DNA of 64,000 nucleotides, taken from NCBI GenBank assembly GCA_965112735.1, contig OZ218963.1:3038001-3102000 (forward strand). Direction: 5' to 3'. Shown in pieces: positions 10,315 to 21,960 of the stretch. The translations under genes were made by a program, and so were the position numbers. The DNA is from Phaeosaccion multiseriatum. Its lineage: Eukaryota > Ochrophyta, other classes. The notes beneath the pieces were generated by a model. It saw only the letters and a program-made list of their open reading frames with translations, was not told the origin of the DNA and made no database searches. Within the stretch, counting starts at the first letter, position 1. The number at the start of each line of letters is the position of its first letter.

Positions 10315-11826
10315 ATGAGCGGGTTTGGCGCAAGGGGTGGGGGTTTTGGAGCGCCCAGAGGGACGACGTTCGGTGCAAACTCCCGCCAAGTAGCACCAGT
10401 TGCAGGCGGTTGGGGTAATAGCGGAGGTAAGAGCGGCAGCGGCTTCGGGAGCTCGAGTCGAGGCTTTGGAGGAGGGCGAAGCAACAACAACAACCACCAC
10501 CACCAGCAGCAGCAGCAACCACAACGTCAACAACAAAGTCAACGCCAAAACAATCGCCACAATAGTGCGGATGGTCGAAGCGGGAGGGGTTCGCAGCAGC
10601 AGCCAAAAGGCAGCGGCGGATTGCAGCAGACGTGCCGCAACTTTGCTCAAGATGGGCACTGCCGCTTTGGCGACTCATGCAGGTATGTGGCCGCCTCTTC
10701 CACCGCCGGGCCTTGGTGATGGGATCTCCAGTGCTGGCACGCGTGTTTGGAAGCTGCCCTGCGATATATACCGGAAAGATGATTCTGACATTTTCCTGCT
10801 TGTGCTATTTTGTCCTGCAGATTCGTCCACGAGAGCGGCGGCAATCGCGGCCAACAGCAAGGCCGTGGCTTTGGTGGTGGCGGAGGAGGCGGTGGTGGGG
10901 GCTTTGGCCGGACTGGAGGAGGAGGACACGACGGACGGTCGGCATCCCCTCACAGAGGCAAGGCGACTATTGAGTGTCAAGGACGCGGCGGATCAGACCG
11001 AAATGGCTTCGGTTCGGGGGGGGGCTTTGGAAGGGGCGGCTCGGCGCGATCCGGGCGAGAGCAGCAGCACGAGCACCAGCACCAGCGGCAGCACCAGGAG
11101 CCTCAGAGACGACAACAACAGTACCAGCAAAACAATCCACACCAGCCGCCGCAACGCTTTTCGTCTCCGCTCAGGCATCAACAGAGTCTGGGGGATGAGG
11201 ACATGGGAGACGACTTGCAACAAAGTTCGCAACAGCAGCAGCAACGGCAGAGGTTTGGCGGTAGTAGCGGAAGTGGGTTCGGCGGAAGAGGCACAGCTTT
11301 CTCTGCTGTAAGCGCCAACACGAGCAGGACCAGCGGCTTTGGAACCCCTGGTGGGGTTCAGAAAAGCGTTGGATTTGGTGCAGCGGGAAATGTCCGAGGC
11401 TTTGGGGGGAGAGGAGGAGGAGGAGGAGGAGGAGGAGGAGGAGGAGGGGGAGGAGGAAAAGGACAGAATACGGGCACGGGTGGGTGGGGCGGAGGCGGGG
11501 TCGGGGGAAGGGCCGGTAGTGCGCCCTTTCACAATGGAGGTGGGGTGGGGGGCGCCCCCAGAGCCCAGTCGTCGGGTCTGGCGGACCTGGTGGGGACAGA
11601 TGAGGTGGGTGGTTTCCGAGGAAGGAAGCCGCAGCAGCGGCAGCAGCAGCAACCGCAACAGAGCACGGCGTCAACCGCGGTTGATGCTGCACCCGTTGGC
11701 ACTCGGGAGTCGCATGAGCAGCAGAGAGGTTCGACGAAAGCAGCGAATGCGGCGGCGCTGTTTGACGGCCCTCACTTTGTGCTGGGATCCATCCCAGAGC
11801 TGCCCCCGCCGATCGACGCGGTGTAA
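10315..11826 (+). CDS. NUP42-like CCCH/FG nucleoporin
   Basis: Two exons (10315-10682, 10821-11826) give 457 residues. The intron splits a CCCH finger at residues 107-126 (C-x8-C-x5-C-x3-H, CRNFAQDGHCRFGDSC then RFVH). Many FG and GFG dipeptides, poly-Gln and poly-Gly surround it. The C-terminus FVLGSIPELPPP resembles the motif by which NUP42/NUPL2 binds the mRNA export factor GLE1 at the cytoplasmic face of the pore. In animal NUP42 the finger is N-terminal and FG repeats follow; here FG-type sequence also precedes the finger. The combination of CCCH finger, FG repeats and C-terminal motif is the basis; a generic RNA-binding CCCH protein is the alternative. An AT-rich 3' flank with ATTATATATATT runs follows. 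Confidence 0.72.
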
Positions 11827-12107
11827 ATAACAACAACGTATTATTGTATTATTGTATAATATATTATATATATTATTTAATATTAATTTCAAAAAAATAA
11901 TTAATATTAAATAGTACAGTGAAATACGTATGTATATATAAATATATATTTGTGTGCGTGTGTGTGTGGGGGGGGGGGGGGGGAGGGGTGTGGGTGGCAG
12001 GCGGTTTCCGTGCGTCTGCTTCCAGCGTCCCTTTCGAGTGTGTTGCGAAGCTTGTCGGTGCCGATGGGACGCTGGTAGTGAGGAGTGTGGTATTCGCCTA
12101 CTGTTGC

Positions 12108-12437
12108 CGGCCCTGGACAAGATTACAGTGTGCGCCGGCCGTAATCAGTAATCAGGCCGGCTGGTAACAGGCTGTAATCAGCAATCAGGCCGGCTGGCGC
12201 CAATCATTCTCAGTCGACCCCTGCTGACAACCGGCGCCAGCCGGCCAGGTTCCAGGGAAAAGGGTCAAATCTGAGTTAGTTGGGAGGCAAATCTGATTTA
12301 AGTGGGGGGCAGTTCTGGGGGAAAGCGTGTAATAGGTTCCAGGTTCCCCGGAAAAGCCGTAATGATGAGGGCACCCTGAACCTGGATCCAGGTTCTGTTT
12401 CAGGCCATCTCTGTAATCAGATAATCTTGTCAGGGGA
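12108..12437. repeat. Degenerate inverted-repeat element
   Basis: CCCTGGACAAGATTACAG near 12112 is an imperfect inverse of the CTGTAATCAGATAATCTTGT sequence ending at 12437. Inside are direct copies of CAGTAATCAGGCCGGCTGG-type units and a perfect 14-bp inverted pair GGCCGGCTGGCGCC / GGCGCCAGCCGGCC at about 12188-12246. It resembles the elements at 927 and 35679 in size class and in the CCCCTGA-like ends. No gene in 11827-12946 apart from this. Confidence 0.5.
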
Positions 12438-12946
12438 GGAGTGCTGAACGAGCTCGGGCACAGCCCTCTTTGCGTCGCGTCTCTACACCAGTGGCAGCTC
12501 CTCTACGCTTTCTTCTTCCCTAAGATGCCTTCCTTCCTCTCTTATCCTCTCTCGTCATGAAGTGCTGTCTATGGTTTGTTCTTTGGGGACTTAGCCCCCG
12601 AGGTCGTATCCCTCCGACTCGTCAGTCCTTCCCAGCGGAACAAAATTTGCCAGAACCCTGCTGCGCATCGATTGTGACTCCGCATGATGCTTGCCGGACC
12701 AAATGCCCCTTGCCCGGTCTGGTCACGGCTTCACAGTTGGCGGCTGTGAATTCCCATTTTCTGTAACCGCGAAATCGCCACAGAGGAGGGTTCGGAGGAA
12801 GAGAAAAACAGGATGAGGAAGACGACATAAACGAGGAAGAGGAGGAGCGCGCGAGCAGTGTTAGAACCTTTCTAACTCCTCTCCTTTTCGCTTTTCTTTC
12901 TCTCCCTCCATTTCTCTCCCCTTTTCACTTCTTTCCCGCTCTCTCT

Positions 12947-15080
12947 ATGGGGGCGAACAAGTCCTTGCCAGAAGCTCACGAGCAGTTTGATTTCGCCACT
13001 GATTCGCAGCCGAGGCAGGAAATAGGCACCAAACAAGTGGAACTTATTGTTCAGGATGCAACCTTTGAGGAAGGGCTTGAAGACGGAGAATTGGTAAGAG
13101 CGATTACATCGACAAGCGATATGACACGGAATTTAGCCTACTCTGCATGCTATGCCACGAAGCTCCGTTGCCCGGACCCTTTCCTGACACCCGCTCGCCC
13201 CCTCTGCGCATTATGTATGCAGTTGCACCTGTACCTCGACAAGGAGGTGTTGCAGGAATTTGGTCACGAGGCTCTCACTGGGGATACATTAGAGAGGATA
13301 CTGACCTCTGTGCGGAGCAATAGCAAGAAGGAAAGGATAACGAAGATCACGTTGGAGTTCAACCAAACGAGGGACGCGGGTATCGGGGACTTCTTGCGCA
13401 AGGTGGGACAGTCCAAGGGGTAAAGGGAGGAGCCGTAAAGCAAAGGGAGAGAATGGGAGCTACGGAATGAAAGGGTTGGAGGATGGCGTCAGACTTCCAC
13501 TTGTTACGGCAAGTGCTGATTTCTTGTGGCTGGTCGGTGCTAACGCCAAGTGCTGATTTAACACCCCCGCACACTGCCGTTCGCCTCAAAGGACACAGAG
13601 TGCCGCGAGCTCCGAATTTTGGAGGAAGACGTTCAGGATCTCCGGGAGCTCTGTTCAGGTGCGTGCTCGCACTTTGCCGGTGATCATGATTCTGATCATG
13701 CACAGCGAATACAATGAGCGTTTTATACTTCTTCTTCTTGTTTCGCAGGGCTGGTAAATAATACCACACTGGAAAGACTCCTGCTGGGGGGGATCGGTCT
13801 GGGAGACGAATGTGGAGCACAGCTCGGAGCTGCGTTACGAAGGAACGGCGGTGTCACGTCCTTGAGGTAGGAAGTAAATGAAATTTCGCCGCGCACTTCT
13901 AAACCCCACCCCTGACACACAACTCCTGTACTGCGACTCAATGCGTCTCGATCAGTCTCCTCTACTGCGACTTTGGAGGGAAAGGTGCCCCGGGGCTGGC
14001 GGACGGGCTGCGGACCAACAAGTCCATCACCACTCTAGACTTGGCCTTCTGTCGAATCACCGACCGGTGAGCGAGGACACGGAAGGGGGTGTGGTTGGGA
14101 GTTTGCACCCTCTTGTACTGAAAAAGGAAGTCCCTCTCTTGCGCACCACACGCGTCCCTTCCCTCTCGCTCAGCGGTGCTCGGGCCTTGGCAGGCCTGCT
14201 GCAAGAGAGCGCCGTGCTCACCGAGCTCAATTTGGGAGGAAACAGCATTGGGGCCGACGGAGCCGCCGCCATGTCAAGAGCACTCGAGCAGAGCTCCTCG
14301 TCCAAGGTGAGGGTACAGAGAGAGAGAGAGAGAGAGAGAGAGCGGTACTCACGGTCCTTGTATGTGTCCCCTCAATTTGGTTTGCGCACTACACAGCTGG
14401 CCACGTTTGTGCTCTCAAGAAACAACGTCGGTGGTGTAGGAGCCACTTGCTTAGCCCGTATGCTTGGGATGAACACATCCATTTCCAGGTACAGGCATAG
14501 ATGAAGAAAAACGAGAAAGAGAATGGGCGGCGCTTGTGCTTTGGTCTCACAGCTTAATTTTTACTCCGCCGCAATCGAATCTCATCTCCTCACCCCACCG
14601 TCTCCTCGTCCATGCCAGGCTCAGTCTGGCCAACAACGCCATCAGTAACGAGGGCGGCGAGGCGTTGAGTGCTTCTCTCAAAGCGAATTCTTGCCTGAGG
14701 GTACGTAACGTACTCGACAAGTATCCATGTGGGTGCTTTCGTGTGAACATTCGTCCACGAATCCAATGCAGGCAATTCCCACTCTCACGCCAATTGTGCT
14801 CTCCATGCTCCGTCGCCCCCCCCCCCCCTTGACATACGCTCACCGCGCCCTTAACTTGACATGATGGCATGCTTCCCGCCACGATGCTGCTCGATGTTTC
14901 CTACAGCAACTGGACCTCCGTCGCAATCCGCTGAGTATGGCGGTCTGCCATTCTCTGCGCAAGGCATGGGAGGAACTGCACGGCACACGGAGGAGAGGGA
15001 GTCCATTGAAGGGCGACACAGCGCCTTCGCCACGCCCCTCATGGCACGACGGTTTGAGCTTGCCCAAGGAGCCGGATTAA
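12947..15080 (+). CDS. Myristoylation-signal LRR protein (NLR/RNH-type repeats)
   Basis: Nine exons join in phase to 367 residues: 12947-13093, 13223-13402, 13592-13658, 13749-13866, 13956-14066, 14174-14306, 14397-14488, 14619-14700, 14907-15080. The N-terminus MGANKS fits an N-myristoylation signal. From exon 4 on, exons carry about one leucine-rich repeat each, for example LTELNLGGNSIGADGAAA and LSLANNAISNEGGEALSAS, the ribonuclease-inhibitor subtype. There is no kinase, NACHT or other catalytic domain visible. Such short LRR proteins act as protein-binding scaffolds; here a membrane-tethered adaptor is plausible but inferred. Intron 1 is 129 bp, a multiple of three with no stop, so retention would keep the frame. 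Next gene is convergent. Confidence 0.75.
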
Positions 15081-15563
15081 ACGTCCCCCCCCAAACACCC
15101 CCTGCCCCTTGTGTGTCGCTGTAGATTGAGAAGCCTCAGAGAGATAGCCTCGCCTCTCCAATAGCGACAGAAATTGAGCCCATGGCGTGTGTGCCACTCG
15201 CACGGAGAATCTTCCCTGCTTCCATCGGATGGGGAGCAGATGAAACTCGTCCAGTCCTGGGAGAGTGACGCGCTCTCCACACGCCTTTGTCTATTGCCCT
15301 CATCTGCGGGGGGCGGTCCTCTCAAAATGCCCCCGCGTCAAGCGCTGAAAGGACACCACGTCTGCCCACTCCCTCTGCCCTGTGAAACATTCTTCTGCTG
15401 CTCCTGCTCCTGATGGTGGATCCTCGGAAGTGATGGCGGTATGGGTGCGTGTGTGTCGTGCGAACGTACACAGCACAGAAGGCTTGCCCGTGTGGGTTCC
15501 CACCTCTTCTTCCACTCATCACGATATCCCCTCCCTCCCGGCCGGACGAGAAGCAAAGCCTGA
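15081..15563. other. Convergent 3' intergenic region
   Basis: Separates the LRR stop from the SEC12 stop. Frames on both strands here are short and unlike known proteins; nothing else is seen. Confidence 0.5.
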
Positions 15564-18500
15564 TCAATGCACGGCCGTCGGGGCTGGCGGGGCATTCGCG
15601 TAGGCGTAAATGGCGGAGAAAACAACGCCCACTCCGAAGAGCATCAGTGTGAGTCTTGTCAAGTGAACCCCGGCGCCAAGGAGCCAGGCCATTCCCTGAA
15701 CAATGTCCCGACAATAGGCCTGTTGGCCGGAGCGACAGACCAAAAGCGTCAAGAGGAATATATCAGCAAAAGGTGGCACAAGTCAGATCAAGAAGACAGG
15801 AAGGTGACCGATCCCCTGAGAGACGGACTGCGCTTCAGGGGAGCCGATCTCCTCTTTCTACCCTTCCTGAGTTAGAACGAGGAGGAAGCCTTGTCCGAAG
15901 CAGGGCATAGAGGCAAAGCATTGTGGAATCGCAACAGCTCCTCTTTGGGATGAGAGGCGACAGCAGGCGGTGAAGAGAGGCTCATACACCAGAAAAGCCA
16001 TCGCAAGCCCGACCGGAGAGGAAACAAACCAAAAGCGAGCCCTACCAGTACGTACCAATACATATGTGTAGAGCTTCCCAAGGATGCTCCCTGGCGAGTC
16101 CATGTTTATTCCAATGGGAAAGGATGGTCGAGCAGCAGACGCCCAATGTAGAGTCATATCGGCCGGGGTATCGCACGCAGCATCGCGGGGCCGAGAGGGA
16201 CAGGAAAGAACGCAGCGAAAGACTTTAAAACACGTGAATTCGTTGAGAAGCGCGACCCAACAGTCCGACCTCCGCTCCCCCTTCCGCCTCTCGACCCGGC
16301 TCTTCCCTTGTTCGTTCTGCCAGGCTTGCACATTGCGCTTTCGCTCAGTCCTCCCTTCCTCTCTTCGGTCCATTTCCCCCCACTCGCCAAGCGTCCGCCG
16401 CTCTCACTCATACTCCACCCACCTTGTGAAGACAGCCAGCTGACTTTGTAGTCTGCCGAGCACGCCACCAAATCGTAGCACTTGCTGGAGCTGCCCTCCG
16501 TGTCGTCCACACCCCCCAGAGGAGATATCGCAGGCGTAAAGGCCAAACCCGTGACCGGCAAGTCGTGCGCTCGATACTCGGCAATCTGTCGGAAGGTTGG
16601 TACCTGGTTTTTGTTTTGTTGGCAATTTGAAAGGGTGGGGACAGCGATGTGCGTGACTGTTGAGTGGGTATGTGTTGCAGAACAATGTGGACAACTTTAT
16701 TCGCAAGATATGGTTGAGAGATAGAACAGGAGTGTGTGTGTGTGTGTGTGTGCAGCAGTAACATTTTCATTAATGCCATACGGCCCCTGTGCACACAAAA
16801 GCCGTGCCGCTCATGCAACAGCCTAAAGCTCGAGCCTCTCAAAAGCATTCCCACTCAATTGATGACACTTGAACACTATATACATAAATATCCACCGCGG
16901 CCTCACCTCGTACACTGCGATCTGCCCCTCCATGTTCCCCACTGCGAGCCGTTCTCCGTCCGCGCGAAGTGCCATGCACAGCACTGGCACGTTTGACACG
17001 CTCATGGATCGGAGGAGCTCCACCGAAACCTCCTTCGCAGGGTGGAGGGAGGTCCACAGGATTCAAAGGTGATGGGGGTAGAATGTTAGCGAACCCATCA
17101 GCACAATACCGTGCGGGTAGAATGTTAGCGAACCCATCAGCACAATACCGTGCTCTATTCCCCCGTTGCCCAACGGCCTTCAAGTAGTCGAAGGCGGGTT
17201 ACAACGACGCCCGAGGGGGCTGGGCGGTATGTAAAAAAAAAGACTCTCGCCGCCGCCCCTCCCCACCTCACCTCTGCATCGGCGCCGTCACCAGGATCCT
17301 GTCCTCCTTCTCCTGCTCCTGAAAGCCGCCAGACGGCTGCGTAGGCTGCGCCTCTGAAGCCCGACTGTACAGTGTATACCACATTCTCGTCTGGGCTAAC
17401 CGCACACGAGCGGCACAGCACTTTCCCTCCGGCAGATGAGGATGGCATCCCTGCAAGCGCGGACCAGGGGCAGCAGCAGTAGCAGCCGCAGAGTAATAGT
17501 AGTAATAATATGAGCATGAGCACAGCAGAGAGACAGTACCTAGGGAGAATGCAAACCCAACTAGTGAGCGCCCCTCCCTCCACACGCTCACCTGATGCAG
17601 TGGGAATTTCGACCACTTGTTTGCCCGATCCGAGATCCCACAATCTACAGCTCCCGTCCTTGGAAGACGTCAAAAGAAGCCCTCTCCTGGTCAGGAACTT
17701 GGCACACGTGACTGGTTGTGTGTGCCCCTTACCCTCCATGACCTTTGAGGCTGAGAGCGCGTCCTCAGAGGTGAGATCCTGGGCAATGGGGTGGATAGGG
17801 CCCTTGCGCTTCTTCATCACCTGCACAAAGGTTAGAGGAGTGGGCAGGTAAGCAGGGCGACAACGAGGGGCGGGGAGGGGGGGGACATATGATGGTGAGA
17901 GAGAGCAAATACACATAAGGGGGGGAAGGGACAGGGACGCTGCAAGGGTTCGAACGAATGTAGCAATGTTGTTTCTGTTCTTGGAGAAAAAGAAGGACCG
18001 GCCGACAGTACGTGTGTGCCCTTCCTTCCCCCGCGCCCATGACATTCCGTACCTTGACTTTACGACCGTCGTCGTCAACATCGAAGCCCTGCGAGCGGTG
18101 TGAAAAAAGAGGTGAGCTCAGAAAAATGGCGGAGGAGTGGAGTGGGGATGTATGGGGGACGGGTCAGGCAATCGAAAGATCCTCTCTTGATTTGTGGTGT
18201 GGGGATGGGGAGGAATCGAACCACCACTGCGTACCTCCACCATGTCCGGCACATCCGGAATGACGGGTTTTACAGACTTGCATGCCTCCAGCAGTCCCTC
18301 AGGGTTGCTGATGCTAAGCTTCCACACCTGGGCAGTGCCATCATCCCCCGCACAGGCCAGCAGTCGGCTGGTGGGTGGCGAGTGGGAAGGGGAGACAGAC
18401 GTCAATGCCTACGCCACACAGAGGAAGGGAGAGTCAAGAGACCGCACGACCATGCGGTTATCCCCCACCACAATGCAGCGGTCAAGGATGGGGGCTGAGA

Positions 18501-19155
18501 CAATGGCTTGGCAGGGAGGGATGATGTACGCAAACGACGCCCACTGTGCAGCCTCGAGTTTCGAATTTAGTCACCTACCTTGTAGATGCACCTGTTCCTT
18601 CGTCAGGCGAGAAGCAGAGCGAGTTCAGTCCCCGATCTTTCTCCAGCTCGTTTGTTTTGAAGGAGCACAATAGCCCCAACCCCGCTGCCCCCATCGCGTA
18701 CACCCGAACGTTGTTGTCAAACGCAGCTGCGAGAAGGGTACCATCCTGAAAGTCGCCCGCGAGGTGAGGTGGGAGGTAGAGACTCCGTTAAGGGCATGGG
18801 CATAGAAGAAAGGAGAGAAAAGGGCGCACCAAAGAAGCAGTGGAGGTACCTCGCTGGCTGCCAGGCAGTTGCTGATGTCCGGCGAGGTATCCACGAGGTA
18901 CGCCAGCGTGGCTCCAGGCTTCTGCTGCTGCCCACCTCCTTCCTGCGGCTCCTCCGAGAACTTGGCCACGACAATCTGGTTCCCTACACCGCTCTTGGAG
19001 CTACCCCCCCCTCCCGCAAACACAACGGCTGCCGCTGCTGTCGAGCCCCCACTGCCCTCTCCTTCCTGCTCGTCCCCCGCATGGACTGCTGCTGCTGGCG
19101 TCTGCGTCCAGCAGCAGGCAAAGGCTGGGAAGGTGAGCAGAGGCGGCTGGTACAT
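15564..19155 (-). CDS. SEC12/PREB-like Sar1 exchange factor
   Basis: Ten exons in transcription order: 19155-18850, 18745-18579, 18367-18235, 18088-18053, 17820-17592, 17450-17272, 17032-16907, 16585-16423, 16222-16056, 15719-15564; all phases agree, giving 553 residues. Beta-propeller blades are readable: DGTLLAAAFDNNVRVYA, LLACAGDDGTAQVWKL, LLLTSSKDGSCRLWDL, LAVGNMEGQIAVYEV. Blade 1 has AGGGGSSKSGVGN, the potassium-binding K-loop signature of Sec12. A single membrane segment near the C-terminus (LTLMLFGVGVVFSAIYAYA) and a short lumenal tail match the Sec12 topology. Sec12 loads GTP on Sar1 at the endoplasmic reticulum to start COPII budding. Exons 7 (start) and 9 (acceptor TTTTAAAG) are the least certain. 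The start ATG is just before the first blade. Confidence 0.83.
17079..17154. repeat. 38-bp tandem duplication
   Basis: GGTAGAATGTTAGCGAACCC through CAATACCGTGC occurs twice in a row in the SEC12 intron between exons 6 and 7, close to the exon 7 acceptor. Confidence 0.85.
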
Positions 19156-19329
19156 ATTCAGCACGCGGCGTTTGACCTTTTTTTTTTTCTTCTTCTTCTT
19201 CTTCTTCTTCTTCTGGTGCCATCTAGTACTGCTGCTTGTGGGCGTGGCACCCGATTTTTGTGGTCGCTGCACCATTATGGTTGAGGTCGCTGGAGGACAG
19301 AAGCTGACGGAGCAACAGAGAAGGAGCGT

Positions 19330-20583
19330 GTGCGCGCCGCGGAGGACGCGTCCCTTCGTGAGATTGATGAGCGTACCCCACTTGGGCACGTCACCAGCAT
19401 TGATGCCGAAGGAGAGGCAAAGCGCCAGGCAGAAGACAAGAGGCGGAGGGGGGAGGAGTGCAGGAAGCGGATGAAGGTGCAGAAGGCGAGGGTGGCAGCG
19501 CGGATCAAGAAGCATACCCCCCAGATTGTGGAGAATGCTTGGCGGTACATACCTACGGGCGGGGGAGCCCGCAGGCCCTTTGTTCAGATGTTGAGGGAGC
19601 CTTCGTTGTGAAGCTCTTCAAGTCGTGAGTAATAGCTTGTGGAGTCGCTGACAAGCGCGTATACGGATTGCGTTTGTGATATCGGAGTGAAAGCAGAAGC
19701 ATCGAGCGGCTAGCGCGGCCGCGCGAGAGACTGCGCTGCCCGGAAAGCCATGGGACAGTAACGGCGTGTGGGACTGCTTCATGCCTGGCGACGATAATGT
19801 GGATGTGGAGAAGGAGACGTGTGTGGAGCCGGGAAAGGACGGTATGTTGGGCCGCATTTTTGGCATGGACCCAGAGGGTGACTTGCGAATGGCAAGCGAG
19901 TGGCTTACTTTGGTCCGAGAAGTTCGAGTGCAGGAAGGGTTTACGGTCCCGGAGGATGCCCGCCTCGACGTGAGGACCGAGAACCAGCGCCAGGCAATTC
20001 ATTACGTATCGGGCTACATTCTGCACGCGCTGAGGAAGCTGTGGTTTGTCGAGGGGGGGGGGGCGAGGGGCCCATGGCCCACCTCTGCTTCTTTTGTAAC
20101 ACGTACGAAGTGACTGAGGACGAAGCGCAGTCAGAGGACCTGCCCTACGAAGGGATTGGAGAGCGCACGCGGGGAGGGCTCACGTTTGCGCCGAGGCGGA
20201 TGTTCGAGTTCACTTCGGAGGTGGACAGATTCTTTGGCCGGTGCCTCGTTGACCAGAACAAGGTACTGTGTGGTGCAGATGTTGTCGAGCACACGAGGAA
20301 GAGGGCTGCGTCAGACACTGCCATTCTCACCAAGTTTCAGGCGTGCTTGTCTCCTGCCTTTCGACAGATTTGTAGGAGTGGGGGGGAGACTGAAATGGTC
20401 CAATCGGCTGTAGCTGCTGCCGAGTCTGAGGGGGGTGCAAGTAACGTGACTCACGCTCGGGCCAGTGACTTCTACCCCAAGGAAATGGAGGTGCTCCAGA
20501 TCATCCTTCAGAGGGTCTCTCAACCCATGGGCGCAGACGACGACGTGCAGAGGGTCGTACAGTCCGCCTTCAAGGGCAATTAG
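19330..20583 (+). pseudogene. P-element-like transposase fragment, frame-disrupted
   Basis: Three open stretches in different frames: 19330-19611 (basic, coiled), 19766-20110 and about 20050-20583. The middle one contains RQAIHYVSGYILHALRKLW, similar to the Y-V-x-GY segment near the C-terminus of P-element/THAP9-like transposases. Translation shifts frame at a run of ten G at about 20051-20060; beyond it the reading continues as AHLCFFCNTYEVTEDEAQSE with the next frame. No ATG-initiated full-length protein. Either a decayed transposon or an assembly homopolymer error. Upstream it abuts the SEC12 start. Confidence 0.5.
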
Positions 20584-21489
20584 GCGCATGAGCAGCAGAT
20601 TCGTACCAAGCTAAAGATACTGACTGGGGGGGGGGGGCAAACTTGGTCGGAGCAAGAGTGGGAGGGGATAAAGAGGCGTGCCCGGACGCGGCCTTCCTGC
20701 GAGCCGGTGACCGAAAAATAACTCAATGAATATCGTCAAACTCCTCTAACTATCTACCTCTCTTCTTAGCTGCTTGGTCCCGACGTGCCTCCCCTCAAAG
20801 TCAGTGCTTGTTGAAAGTCGTACTTGTTGACATGTTCGCGTTGACATTCTCGAAAGCCCCCCCAACCCTCTCCACTTGTCTCGTGTTGCTCTCCCCACTG
20901 GTGCTATTGATATTGATTCAGGGCCCGTTGCTATTGTACTAGCGGGTCTAACTGACTTCACTTTACAACATTTTGTTGGCAGAAATGCACTGAAGTAGGT
21001 ACATGTGTACGGTAAGGCAACAAGTCAATGGATGAGAGCAAGAGAGACAGACGGGGCGAGGGGAGGTGCAAATTACTAAAGAATAAAACAATAATAGGGT
21101 ATGCCAGCAAGAGAGAGTTTACCTCAGTTCTTTCTCTCTCCCACGACTACCCTGCCGGGCAAAACTTTCGAACTCAGACGGATGGAGAGTGTTGGGTTGG
21201 CTGCTATGGCTGAGGTCCTGTTTTTTTGGAATTTCCGCTTAGTATTGACAGTTATTTATTTACACGCACGCACGCACACACACTTACTACCCTCCTACCC
21301 TGGTTGAACCTCTGGTTGCACTACCTTCCTTCCTCACACACACATACATACAGAGCCTGACACACACACATACGCACAGACACCCACGCACACACACCTC
21401 CTTCTCACACTCACTACCCTCCTTCCCTGGTCGCACAACTGGTTGCACTACCCTCCTCCCTCTGACCCTCTCAAGCGTCCGCTCCTGAA
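20584..21489. other. Region without a supported gene
   Basis: Short frames only. Contains a G11 run at about 20627 and a CA-rich microsatellite zone (about 21260-21410) that produces a Cys/Val/Arg reverse frame of no significance. Confidence 0.5.
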
Positions 21490-21960
21490 GCCCCCGAAGC
21501 CGCTGCTCCTCTGTCTTCCTCTTGTCTAACGCCTTCCCACCAATAACAACTCGGAGCCGCTCCTCTGTGAGACCCCCATAGATGCCAAAACAGTCGATTT
21601 TGGTGGCTCTGGAGATGGCGCCACGTAGGTGAGGCCAGTCGTCTTCTCCTGTGTGCCCCGAACGAGCACCACCTTTCCCCTCATGGTCTGACCCTGCGCC
21701 TTCCACACCGTCCACGCCCAACTGAGCCTCAGGGGAAACTCCTTCCGAGTCCTGCTGGCCGATTGGCCACTAGCACTACCTTTCCACTCGGCGACGACTG
21801 GAGAGATAGATAGGGCCAGATACACTGAGCTTCGTGTGAGCTGCACTGAGCCTGGGTGAGGCTTTGCTGTAACGCGACGCGCCCGTCGTCGTCCCCATTC
21901 CACTGCTGCAGACGGAGCGCACGGAAATGGACACGTCTGTTCCACTGCCGCGTGACCCAT
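21490..21960 (-). pseudogene. PIF1-like helicase C-terminal remnant
   Basis: Reverse frame 21960-21620 reads RLSWAWTVWKAQGQT then VVLVRGTQEKTTGLTYVA, matching the motif V/VI layout of PIF1/Helitron-type helicases (A-x-T-v-H/W-K-x-Q-G-x-T, then GLTYVA-SR). The frame then changes and continues at about 21620 as ISRATKIDCFGIYGGL. One indel therefore splits the conserved GLTYVALSRAT block. No N-terminal Walker A part is seen nearby. Such helicases occur in Helitrons and in host genomes; the fragment and the neighbouring transposase pieces favour transposon origin. Confidence 0.5.

Noticed and set aside
12557-12766. Short forward frame MKCCLWFVLWGL as a secreted peptide
   Set aside because: Hydrophobic start but no downstream domain, and it lies in the LRR 5' flank without splice support.
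15858-16373. Separate small membrane protein on the reverse strand
   Set aside because: Its transmembrane-coding piece joins in phase to SEC12 exons 8-10 and completes the expected C-terminal anchor, so a separate gene is unnecessary.
18200-18235. tRNA-like T-arm (GGTTCGATTCC) on the reverse strand
   Set aside because: No acceptor stem, D-arm or anticodon arm around it; it falls in a SEC12 intron/exon border.
21287-21520. Cys/Val-rich reverse frame as a metal-binding protein
   Set aside because: It reads through a CA/GT microsatellite and has no conserved spacing.
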